NCBI GenBank assembly: GCA_018814745.1
Contig: JAHIZC010000136.1
Coordinates: 1 to 8,584 of the forward strand
DNA from: Candidatus Omnitrophota bacterium
Lineage (GTDB): Bacteria; Omnitrophota; Gorgyraeia; Gygaellales; Profunditerraquicolaceae
Direction: 5' to 3'
Length of the DNA stretch: 8,584 nt
Positions 1-6,665 of this stretch are shown here, one piece after another (position 1 is the stretch's first letter; each line of letters opens with the position of its first letter). The notes beneath the pieces are model-generated. The model saw only the letters and a program-made list of their open reading frames with translations, searched no databases and was not told where the DNA came from. Position numbers and translations under genes: made by a program.

Positions 1-1117
1 CTTTATCTTTAGAGATCCCCAGAACCAAAATTAATTTTTTGTAGCGTCCACCGGAGGCGGATCCGCCTTCGGCGGAGAAGTTTTCTCTTATAGCCTCTTT
101 TAATGCCTTTGCGGAAGCAAGATTCTGCGCTCCATCCAAAACAACAAAAGGCTCTCGAGATATAACCTCGCACCTTCCCGGCCAGAGAGTATGATAAAGC
201 CCTTGCCGAATAGAATACGCATCTAAAATTATACCGTAGAATCGCAACGCCTCAATTATACCGACGGCAAGCGTAGCGTTTACTATCTGGTGTTTGCCGA
301 GCAGTGTGATTGCTAAGCCGGGATACTCACCGAATGCGCCCAATACACTAAACCCATCGGTTTGTTTTTCGTAAAATATATCCTTACCAACTTCGAATAA
401 CTTCGCCTTCATCTCTTTGCATCTATCCCTGATTACTTCCAGGACTTCTGTCTCTTGCGGAGCGCTTACTACAATTGCATTAGGTTTGATAATCCCGGCT
501 TTCTCCCCGGCAATCTCTCCTAAACTATCACCCAGCAGCTGCCTGTGTTCAAGGCTTATGGGAGTGATAGCGCAGATATAGGGGTTCACTGTATTAGTAG
601 CATCAAGCCTACCGCCTAAACCAGTCTCTAATACGGCAAAATCCACATTCTGCTCTTTAAAATAAACAAAGGCTAACACGGTGTATACTTCAAAAAAGGA
701 GAGTGGTCCGTATTTTGTGATATCGCTGTATTTATCTATTGCCGGCTTGAATCTTTCGACTAAATCTGCTAACTCCTCCTCTAAAATCATGCCTTCGAAG
801 CAGGTTTTAGGTTCTAGGTTCTGGGTTCTAGGTTGAATAATCCTTATACGTTCCCTGAAGCCTGATAGATGCGGAGAAGTGTATAGACCGACCCTATACC
901 CTGCCTCTCTTAATATATAGGTAACAAAAGCAGAGGTAGAACCCTTACCTTTTGTGCCTGCAATATGGATGCATCTAAGAGAATTCTGGGGATTATCTAT
1001 AGAATTTAAAAGGCCCCTGATGCGCTCTAATCTAAAGGATTGTTTATAAGGATACTCGGTAAGCCTCTCGTAATCAACGAAAGATTCCAGATACTGGATT
1101 GCTTGCGGGTAGGTCAT
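1..1117 (-). CDS. folC: Bifunctional folylpolyglutamate synthase / dihydrofolate synthase, partial at its 3' end
   Basis: FolC is a cytosolic Mur-ligase-type ATPase that joins glutamate to dihydropteroate and extends the polyglutamate tail of folates. Translation from the ATG at 1117 gives 372 codons before the window edge. With usual family lengths near 420-450 residues, roughly the last 50-80 residues are missing. Visible motifs in order are the P-loop GTKGKGST (residues 54-61), YTSPHL (79-84), LETGLGGRLDATN (163-175), SLEH followed by EKAGIIK (188-211), PGRCEV (313-318) and DGAQN (328-332). The start lies 3 nt after the purH stop with no strong Shine-Dalgarno sequence, which suggests translational coupling. 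Two segments look foreign: QPRTQNLEPKT (about 95-105), encoded by a 7-bp tandem repeat, and SAEGGSASGG (348-357), encoded by a palindromic repeat. Both keep the frame and fall between conserved blocks, so the enzyme is probably functional. Assignment is secure from the motif order. Confidence 0.95.
   Translation of the reverse strand, partial: MTYPQAIQYLESFVDYERLTEYPYKQSFRLERIRGLLNSIDNPQNSLRCIHIAGTKGKGSTSAFVTYILREAGYRVGLYTSPHLSGFRERIRIIQPRTQNLEPKTCFEGMILEEELADLVERFKPAIDKYSDITKYGPLSFFEVYTVLAFVYFKEQNVDFAVLETGLGGRLDATNTVNPYICAITPISLEHRQLLGDSLGEIAGEKAGIIKPNAIVVSAPQETEVLEVIRDRCKEMKAKLFEVGKDIFYEKQTDGFSVLGAFGEYPGLAITLLGKHQIVNATLAVGIIEALRFYGIILDAYSIRQGLYHTLWPGRCEVISREPFVVLDGAQNLASAKALKEAIRENFSAEGGSASGGRYKKLILVLGISKDK
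47..76. repeat. Palindromic double-hairpin repeat inside folC
   Basis: Four arms alternate in orientation: TCCACC, GGCGGA, TCCGCC and GGCGGA, separated by GGA or TTC. The centre GGCGGATCCGCC (56-67) is a perfect 12-bp palindrome, and 62-76 forms a perfect 6-bp stem with a 3-nt loop. The outer left arm has one mismatch. On the coding strand it reads in frame as SAEGGSASGG, placed between the helix after DGAQN and the following beta-strand (RYKKLILVLGIS). It resembles the small mobile palindromic repeats that spread through some bacterial genomes and enter genes in frame. Only this one copy is in the window. Confidence 0.75.
802..836. repeat. 7-bp tandem repeat (AGGTTCT type) inside folC
   Basis: Five consecutive heptamers are present: AGGTTTT, AGGTTCT, AGGTTCT, GGGTTCT and AGGTTGA. 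Three units are 21 bp, so the encoded heptapeptide RTQNLEP keeps a constant reading frame as the array grows. It lies between the FolC motif YTSPHL with FRERIRI and the helix EEELADLVERF, where relatives have a short loop. The array is degenerate at both ends, which fits an old insertion drifting toward coding-compatible sequence. Confidence 0.8.
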
Positions 1118-1120
1118 GTA

Positions 1121-2710
1121 TTAGTGCTTAAAGTGCCTAATACCTGTAGTGACCATGGAGATCTTGTATTTGTCGCAGGCTTTGATTATCTCCGGATCAG
1201 AGATAGAGCCACCGGGTTGAATAATTGCCTTTACTCCTGCCTTATGAGCCTGAGCAATTGCATCCGGCTTAGGGAAGAAAGCATCTGAAGCAAGGCATGA
1301 ATTCTTAGTTGAGACCAAGGCTTTCTTCTTGGCTAACATCACCGCATCGACTCTGGACATCTGGCCCGCTCCAATACCAATAGTTTTGTTGCCCTGGGTA
1401 AAAACGATCGCATTAGATTTAACGTGTTTAGCCACTTTCCAGCCGAAGATCAGGCTCTCCATTTCCTTCTTGCTTGGCTTCTTTTTAGTTACTACCTTTA
1501 GCTTCTCTACATCGCAAGTCGCCAAATCTTTATCCTGAAGCAATAATCCGCCGCTTACACGTTTTAATTCCGGTTCATTTATCGCTCCCAAATCGGACAA
1601 CTCCAATAAACGCAGGTTCTTTTTATTTTTGAATAACCCTAAGGCCTCTTTGTCAATCGCAGGAAAAATCACGCATTCTAGAAAACCGCTCTTAGCAATT
1701 AGTTTTGCGGTTTTCACGTCGAGCTTCCTGTTTAAAGCTACGATTCCACCGAATGCAGATATCGGATCGCATTTGTGAGCAAGGGCATATGCCTTATCCA
1801 AAACCTTATCCTCTGCCGCTCCACAGGGATTATTGTGTTTTACCACGATCGCCGCAGGATTGCTAAACTCTTTAACTAGTTCAAAGGTAGCATTCAGATC
1901 CAGAATATTGTTGAAAGATAACTCTTTCCCTTGCAATTGCTTTACGTTGATCAAACCCCTGGTCTTTCCCTTCTCTTTATAGAAGGCGGCCCGCTGATGG
2001 GGATTCTCTCCGTATCTTAAATCCTGAATTTTTTCGAAACTAAGGTTTAACTCTTCAGGAAAAGCTGATAGCTGATGGCTCCTGCCTGCCGGCAGGCATG
2101 GGACAGCTGAGAGCTGAGAACTTAAATACTTATATATCGCATTATCATAATTACTGGTACGCCTGAACACCTCGACTGCTAACTCACGTAATAAATCTAC
2201 GGGTAAGGCCCCGTTATTACTATTCAGCTCTTTGATGATCCGATTATAGCTAGCGGGATCACTCACCACCGCAACGGCATGATTATTCTTAGCGGCAGAG
2301 CGAAGCATTGACGGCCCGCCGATATCGATATTCTCAATCGCCTCCTCAAGCGTAACATTTGGTTTTTGTATAGTCTTTTCAAAAGGATACAGATTCACTA
2401 CCACCATATCGATCAGGCCGATGTTGTTCTCTTTGACTGTTTTCATATGTTCTTTGTTTTCCCTAAGAGCCAACAATCCGCCGTGGATTATAGGATGTAA
2501 AGTCTTCACTCTTCCGTCGAGCATCTCGGGATATCCGGTATGTTCGGATACATCCTTTACCTCTATATTATTCTCGCGTAATAATTTCGCCGTACCGCCT
2601 GTAGAAAGAATCTCAATGCCGAATTTCTTCAGCGTCTTTGCTAGCTCTAATATCCCCGTTTTGTCTGAAACGCTGATCAATGCGCGTTTAATCTTGACCA
2701 TTCTCTCCAT
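1121..2710 (-). CDS. purH: Bifunctional purine biosynthesis protein PurH (AICAR transformylase / IMP cyclohydrolase)
   Basis: PurH catalyses the last two steps of de novo IMP synthesis: formyl transfer from 10-formyl-tetrahydrofolate to AICAR, then ring closure. The 529-residue product has an N-terminal MGS-like cyclohydrolase domain (about 8-195, with SVSDKTG, STGGT and LDGRVKTLHP) and a C-terminal transformylase domain (about 225-529). The latter includes DLRYGENPHQ, the catalytic Lys-His pair in KHNNPCG (K291-H292), SAFGG, GIGAGQMSRVD, ASDAFFP and the typical RHFKH end. It is slightly longer than usual because residues 198-216 derive from a repeat insertion in the interdomain linker. The chosen ATG has an AGGG about 8 nt upstream. 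An ATG three codons later (2701) is also possible, but its GGAG sits very close. The gene begins 15 nt after the ychF-like stop and ends 3 nt before folC. The neighbour FolC acts on the folate pool that PurH uses. Confidence 0.97.
   Translation of the reverse strand: MERMVKIKRALISVSDKTGILELAKTLKKFGIEILSTGGTAKLLRENNIEVKDVSEHTGYPEMLDGRVKTLHPIIHGGLLALRENKEHMKTVKENNIGLIDMVVVNLYPFEKTIQKPNVTLEEAIENIDIGGPSMLRSAAKNNHAVAVVSDPASYNRIIKELNSNNGALPVDLLRELAVEVFRRTSNYDNAIYKYLSSQLSAVPCLPAGRSHQLSAFPEELNLSFEKIQDLRYGENPHQRAAFYKEKGKTRGLINVKQLQGKELSFNNILDLNATFELVKEFSNPAAIVVKHNNPCGAAEDKVLDKAYALAHKCDPISAFGGIVALNRKLDVKTAKLIAKSGFLECVIFPAIDKEALGLFKNKKNLRLLELSDLGAINEPELKRVSGGLLLQDKDLATCDVEKLKVVTKKKPSKKEMESLIFGWKVAKHVKSNAIVFTQGNKTIGIGAGQMSRVDAVMLAKKKALVSTKNSCLASDAFFPKPDAIAQAHKAGVKAIIQPGGSISDPEIIKACDKYKISMVTTGIRHFKH
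2063..2118. repeat. Composite repeat inside purH: heptamer pairs flanking a 16-bp palindrome
   Basis: The core TGCCTGCCGGCAGGCA (2083-2098) is a perfect 16-bp palindrome. On one side are two AGCTGAT heptamers (2063-2076), on the other two AGCTGAG heptamers (2105-2118). The element reads in frame through PurH residues 198-216, including the peptide CLPAGR from the palindrome and QLSA on both sides from the heptamers. Related PurH proteins run directly from the YLSSQL-type helix to the FPEELNLSFEK-type segment. The structure suggests a heptamer array into which a palindromic element was inserted. Confidence 0.8.
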
Positions 2711-2725
2711 AACTTATGCCCTCAT

Positions 2726-3427
2726 TTACTTGTTGAACCTAAAATTAATCAGATCTCCGTCACAAACTACATATTCCTTCTGCTCCAACCTCATCTTGCC
2801 TGCCTGTTTAGCCTGAGTCGCTGAGCCTGCCTGGATCAGATCATTAAAACTGATCACCTCTGCGCGGATAAAGCCTTTTTGAATATCAGAATGTATGGCC
2901 CCTGCCGCATCCCAGGCAGTAGCACCTCCTCGAATCAACCAGGCACGAGTCTCTCTTTCGTTAGCGGTAAAAAAACTAATCAAGCCGCTGTCTCCGAGCG
3001 ACTTGACTAACAGGCTATCTAATTCGCCAAGATCATCACCCTCTATAATAACTATGGATTTATTAGTAAATAACCCATAACCTGAGACTATCTTTTTTTC
3101 TTCCTCATTCAAGGTAACGCTAGTTATAAAATCCTCTTTTTCTAATGCGCTTTTCAATTTATTCAATAAGGCCTTCTCGAATTCCTCTTCGGCTCGAGCT
3201 AGCCGCGTCTCGATGAATTCTAAATCCTTTAAGATTAGATCGGTGCGCGCGTCTTTAGAAGTGATCAACGCCTGCGCATCCGGAATATTATCTTCACTCA
3301 CTAGCTCAATCTGAATATATGTTTTTTTCTTGGCTTTATTTATCTTATCGAGCTGATCCAGGCGGGAATCTTTAATATTGTGCTTGCCTAAGGGTATCTC
3401 GGGGATGGAGAATATGCCTATCTTCAC
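2726..3427 (-). CDS. YchF-like protein (DUF933/TGS C-terminal domain) lacking a functional nucleotide-binding domain
   Basis: The C-terminal part (about residues 149-233) matches the TGS-like domain of the Obg-family ATPase YchF: SFFTANERETRAW, AAGAIHSDIQKGFIRAEVI and the ending YVVCDGDLINFRFN. Residues about 63-113 resemble the YchF helical region (LILKDLEFIETRLARAEEEFEKA). YchF is normally about 363 residues; this protein has 233. The N terminus MKIGIFSIPE aligns with the YchF first strand, but the GKST P-loop is absent. The sequence passes almost directly to the later DSRLDQLDKI...KKKTYIQIELV segment, so the P-loop, switch I and DxxG are lost. The NxxE-type base-recognition motif is replaced by EGDD (130-132 region). 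It starts with GTG inside the EF-G stop (GTGA, 4-nt overlap), implying translational coupling. The upstream DNA is EF-G coding sequence, so no missing domain lies there. A non-catalytic ribosome- or partner-binding role is inferred; function is unknown. Confidence 0.88.
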   Translation of the reverse strand: MKIGIFSIPEIPLGKHNIKDSRLDQLDKINKAKKKTYIQIELVSEDNIPDAQALITSKDARTDLILKDLEFIETRLARAEEEFEKALLNKLKSALEKEDFITSVTLNEEEKKIVSGYGLFTNKSIVIIEGDDLGELDSLLVKSLGDSGLISFFTANERETRAWLIRGGATAWDAAGAIHSDIQKGFIRAEVISFNDLIQAGSATQAKQAGKMRLEQKEYVVCDGDLINFRFNK

Positions 3428-5376
3428 TCTTCTTTTTGCCTGCTGGCTTGGTATTGACTGATGATGCCTGAAGCGATCTTATGAGGGACATGTTCGTAAT
3501 GAGAGAAGCGCATGATATACGAACCCCTGCCACCGGTGTGAGACCTTAGATCATTAGCATAGGTGAACATCTCTGCCAACGGCACTGTCGCCTTGACAAC
3601 CTGATTCTTGCCCTTCACTTCCATACCCATAATCCGGCCCCGGCGCGAATTTATATCTCCTGATATCGAACCTAGATGTTCTTCGGGAATCACTACCTCT
3701 ACATTCATCACCGGTTCTAACAACACCGGCCCTGCCTCGGCTACGGCTTTTCTTAAGGCCATTGCTCCGGCGATCTGAAAGGCCATATCGGATGAATCAA
3801 CATTATGATAGGAACCGTCGTAGAGAATAACGCGAATGTCGATTATCGGATAGCCTGCGACTGCCCCCTCCAAACAGACCTGCTTTACTCCTTTTTCTAC
3901 CGAAGGGATGTAATTTTTCGGAATAGCTCCTCCGAAGATCTTATCTACAAATTCAAATCCTGCGCCTTTTTCCAGAGGCTGGATCTCGATCCAAACATCA
4001 CCGTACTGGCCGCGGCCTCCGGATTGACGTTTATACTTACCTTGAACTTTAGCGGACTTAGTAATCGACTCTTTGTAGGAAACTTGAGGAGTACCTAATT
4101 CTACCTCCACATGGAATCTTTTTTTCATCCGTCCTACCATCAATCCCAGATGCAGGTCTCCAAGCCCTGAGATGATCAATTCATGTGTCTGCTGGTTACG
4201 GCTTACTTTAAAAGTGAGGTCCTCCGCAGCTAATTTTGTCAATGCTCCCGAAATCTTCTCTTCATCATGACGGGATTTAGGCTTAACCGAGGCCGAGATC
4301 GCCGGCTCAGGGAATACTAAAGGCGCAAATAAAATCGGACTCTTTGCGTCTGCGATTGTATCTGAAGTTACGGTATCTTTTAACTTAGCGATCGCCAGGA
4401 TATCGCCGCAGGAAGCAGAATCTACCGCTCTCTGCTCTTTACCCTGCAATATGTAAATCTGGCCTATCCTCTCCTTGACATCTTTCGTAGCATTGTAAAA
4501 ACTGGTATTCGAATCCAGCGTTCCTGTGAAAAGACGAAAAAAGGTAAGCTGTCCGACATAAGGGTCGGAAATATTCTTGAAGACAAATCCGGATAAAGTT
4601 CCGTCTTGACTGAATGTTAGTTCTTTCTTCTCATCCGGATTTTTTGCATCAACTGCCTCCAGCTTCACTCGAGCTAAAGGGCTAGGCAGATACTTAATGA
4701 TCGCATCCAAAAGCTCCGGAATACCTTTATCGCTCAAAGCAGAGCCCGATAATACCGGAAAGACATTACGCTCAAGGACCGCTTTAGTAAGCCCATTTGA
4801 AATCTCATCGGCAGTCAAATTAGTGCCCTCGAGATATTTCTCTAAAAGTTGATCGTCGCTCTCGGCGACTGCTTCAATAAGATCAGGGCTATCCATTGAG
4901 TCGATCATTACTGCTTTTTTAGAAAGACTCCCTTTTATATCCGCCAGGGCCTTCTTCACATCCGTCCCCTCTTTATCATCTTTATTGATGAATAAAATAC
5001 AGGGTAAATTGGATTCCTTTAAAAGCTGCCATGCCCGCTCTGTCCCCACTCCCACTCCGCTCGTCGCATCCACAACTACGACTGCGCTATCTACGGCGCG
5101 GATACCGGCGATCACCTCTCCGAAAAAATCCGCATAACCGGGAGTATCAACCAGCTGAATCCTGTAACCCTTATAATCACAGAAGAGCAAGCTTAGATTT
5201 ATAGAGTTCTTCCTCTCTATTTCATCAAAACCATAGTCACTTACGGTCGTACCGTCTTCAATCCTGCCTTTTCGGGTAGTAGTCTTACTGGAATAGAGCA
5301 AACTCTCTGCCAACATCGTCTTCCCTGCATGGGCATGGCCTAAAAGAACAAGGTTTCTTTTATTTTTGGCATCCAT
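3424..5376 (-). CDS. Elongation factor G-like translational GTPase (EF-G paralogue, FusA2 type)
   Basis: A 650-residue translational GTPase with all five EF-G domains, somewhat shorter than canonical EF-G (about 690-700). The G domain has P-loop GHAHAGKT (13-20), DTPG (77-80), NKDD (131-134) and SGSA (210-213). Domain II runs about 258-345, domain III about 352-428, domain IV about 430-553 with the tip loop YHNVDSSDMAF (523-533), and domain V about 554-640 with GDINSRRGRI and DLRSHTGGRGSY. Switch I reads DEIERKNSINLSL where canonical EF-G has an ERGITI block, a feature of second EF-G types; the G domain insert is also small. It probably binds the ribosomal A-site side like EF-G, but whether it translocates, recycles or acts under stress cannot be told. 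It is the first gene of the left operon, has its own promoter and a good AAGGAG ribosome-binding site, and overlaps the ychF-like gene by 4 nt. Confidence 0.94.
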   Translation of the reverse strand: MDAKNKRNLVLLGHAHAGKTMLAESLLYSSKTTTRKGRIEDGTTVSDYGFDEIERKNSINLSLLFCDYKGYRIQLVDTPGYADFFGEVIAGIRAVDSAVVVVDATSGVGVGTERAWQLLKESNLPCILFINKDDKEGTDVKKALADIKGSLSKKAVMIDSMDSPDLIEAVAESDDQLLEKYLEGTNLTADEISNGLTKAVLERNVFPVLSGSALSDKGIPELLDAIIKYLPSPLARVKLEAVDAKNPDEKKELTFSQDGTLSGFVFKNISDPYVGQLTFFRLFTGTLDSNTSFYNATKDVKERIGQIYILQGKEQRAVDSASCGDILAIAKLKDTVTSDTIADAKSPILFAPLVFPEPAISASVKPKSRHDEEKISGALTKLAAEDLTFKVSRNQQTHELIISGLGDLHLGLMVGRMKKRFHVEVELGTPQVSYKESITKSAKVQGKYKRQSGGRGQYGDVWIEIQPLEKGAGFEFVDKIFGGAIPKNYIPSVEKGVKQVCLEGAVAGYPIIDIRVILYDGSYHNVDSSDMAFQIAGAMALRKAVAEAGPVLLEPVMNVEVVIPEEHLGSISGDINSRRGRIMGMEVKGKNQVVKATVPLAEMFTYANDLRSHTGGRGSYIMRFSHYEHVPHKIASGIISQYQASRQKEE

Positions 5377-5385
5377 ATTTTAATA

Positions 5386-5391
5386 CTCCTT
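5386..5391 (-). promoter_or_regulatory. Shine-Dalgarno sequence of the EF-G-like gene
   Basis: AAGGAG on the minus strand lies 9 nt before the ATG at 5376. It is the clearest ribosome-binding site among the genes in this window and confirms that start. Confidence 0.85.
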
Positions 5392-5421
5392 CTCGGTAAG
5401 ATTGGTGTAGGTAGGAATTTT

Positions 5422-5450
5422 ATTATATAACAGCCCAAGTAACGGGTCAA
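5422..5450 (-). promoter_or_regulatory. Near-consensus sigma70 promoter for the EF-G/ychF-like/purH/folC operon
   Basis: On the minus strand a -35 TTGACC (5450-5445) is followed by a 17-bp spacer and a perfect -10 TATAAT (5427-5422). This is 5/6 plus 6/6 at the ideal spacing. Initiation near 5415 would give a leader of about 40 nt containing the AAGGAG ribosome-binding site. It lies in the 92-bp gap between kamA and the EF-G-like gene and marks a transcription-unit boundary. No convincing terminator for kamA was found here, so readthrough from kamA is possible. Confidence 0.8.
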
Positions 5451-5468
5451 GGGATAAAAAACGAAGAA

Positions 5469-6662
5469 TTACTCAAGATAGGTATAGATTTTACCTTTAT
5501 AATTGCGTAATACGTACTTACCTTTTGCCTGAGAGAGGATATAATTCGGCCCTATGGGAATCTTGCCGCCGCCTCCCGGGCCATCAATCACATAAGTGGG
5601 AACCGCATAGCCCGAAGTATAGCCTCTGAGCTTTTCCACTATATTTATACCCGTTGCAACCGGGGTACGGAAGTGCTGCGTTCCTCTCACCGGATCACAC
5701 TGATAGATGTAATAAGGCCTTACCCTGATCTTGATCAGCTCATGCACCAGGCGCTTCATAATATAAGGCCGGTCATTGATCCCTTTTAAAAGAACGGTCT
5801 GGCTGCCTAAGGGCATCCCTGCATCCGCCAACATCTCGCAGGCGATCTTACAGCGCTTGCTAATTTCTTTAGGATGGTTAAAATGGATACTCACCCAAAG
5901 TGGTGAGTATTTTTTGAGCATTAAGACTAATTTTTCCGTAATCCTCTGAGGCAAACTTACCGGAATACGCGTTCCGATCCTTAACAATTCCACATGTGAT
6001 ATGGACCTGATCCTCTCTATTAAACTTTCAATCTCTTCATCTTCTAAGATGAACGGATCCCCTCCGGATATCAATACATCCCTTACTTTTTTATTCGATT
6101 TTATATATTCTATCGCCTGATCAAACCTGGAAGCAGATTTCAACTCCTGATGTTCACCGACTAATCTTCTTCTCGTGCAATGACGGCAATACATTGCGCA
6201 GTGTTCGGTAGCCAACAATAGGACTCTATCCGGATAGCGGTGTACAAGATGCGGAGCCGGAGAATCCCTGTCTTCTGCGCAAGGATCAACCATCTCATGA
6301 GGAGAAATAATCCATTCCTGCGCAACGGGTACTGCCTGACGGCGGAAAGGACAATTTGCATCCTCAGGATCCATTAATGCCGCCCAATAAGGAGTAATCG
6401 ATAAAGATAGGCGTCCGGAGGCTTTTTTAAGCCCCTCCCCTTCCTCAGGGGTTAATTTAATCACCTCTGCAAGTTCTTCTTTTGTACGAATGCGATTTTT
6501 TAGCTGCCAGTGCCAATCCTCCCAGTCAAGAGGATTGACATCCTTATACAGGCTGATCTGTTGATAATCGCGGATCCTTTTGATCTGACGGGTTACTACA
6601 GTCTCCTGCTGGACGCTCTGATTCTCTATTTTTAGATTTGTATTACTGCTCAACTTATCCAC
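5469..6662 (-). CDS. kamA: Radical SAM lysine 2,3-aminomutase (KamA family)
   Basis: KamA enzymes use S-adenosylmethionine, a [4Fe-4S] cluster and PLP to turn L-lysine into L-beta-lysine. The 397-residue product shows the cluster motif CAMYCRHC (C155, C159, C162), SGGDP (199-203), the PLP-binding lysine in PGGGGK (K367) and the CD...HFRTP block (322-334). In Clostridium subterminale KamA, Asp293 and Asp330 hold the lysine side-chain amine and Lys337 binds PLP. Here D323, D360 and K367 have exactly the same spacings (44 and 7), which favours lysine over glutamate as substrate. The length is nearer KamA (about 416) than the shorter EpmB (about 342). The gene starts 3 nt after the ATP-grasp stop. 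The GTG at 6662 has its purine-rich AAAGG immediately adjacent. A TTG at 6653 is better spaced from AAAGGGTGG and may be the real start, removing three residues. No ablB acetyltransferase is adjacent. Confidence 0.92.
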   Translation of the reverse strand: MDKLSSNTNLKIENQSVQQETVVTRQIKRIRDYQQISLYKDVNPLDWEDWHWQLKNRIRTKEELAEVIKLTPEEGEGLKKASGRLSLSITPYWAALMDPEDANCPFRRQAVPVAQEWIISPHEMVDPCAEDRDSPAPHLVHRYPDRVLLLATEHCAMYCRHCTRRRLVGEHQELKSASRFDQAIEYIKSNKKVRDVLISGGDPFILEDEEIESLIERIRSISHVELLRIGTRIPVSLPQRITEKLVLMLKKYSPLWVSIHFNHPKEISKRCKIACEMLADAGMPLGSQTVLLKGINDRPYIMKRLVHELIKIRVRPYYIYQCDPVRGTQHFRTPVATGINIVEKLRGYTSGYAVPTYVIDGPGGGGKIPIGPNYILSQAKGKYVLRNYKGKIYTYLE

Positions 6663-6665
6663 CCT

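Noticed and set aside
2421..2816. Long open frame on the plus strand opposite purH
   Set aside because: It is antisense to a clearly conserved gene, has no recognisable domain or ribosome-binding site, and is explained by codon bias of the real gene. The same holds for the plus-strand frames opposite folC/purH, the EF-G-like, ychF-like and UPF0280 genes.
2796..2832. Repeated GCCTGCCTG words near the 3' end of the ychF-like gene
   Set aside because: They encode QAGSATQAKQAG, which matches the conserved C-terminal YchF motif (AGS...AKEAGK), so protein conservation explains them without a mobile repeat.
3424..3427. Frameshift or assembly error having cut the YchF G domain from the gene
   Set aside because: Directly upstream is the well-conserved C terminus of the EF-G-like protein, and the retained YchF N terminus starts at the expected strand, so no separated G domain lies nearby. 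An internal deletion fits better.
5451..5471. Intrinsic terminator after kamA
   Set aside because: There is a short T-run on the minus strand (about 5459-5454), but no convincing stem precedes it.
5469..6662. EpmB (EF-P lysine aminomutase) or glutamate 2,3-aminomutase
   Set aside because: The protein is longer than EpmB and carries the full KamA C-terminal region, and both lysine-binding aspartates are present. No epmA or efp is in the window.
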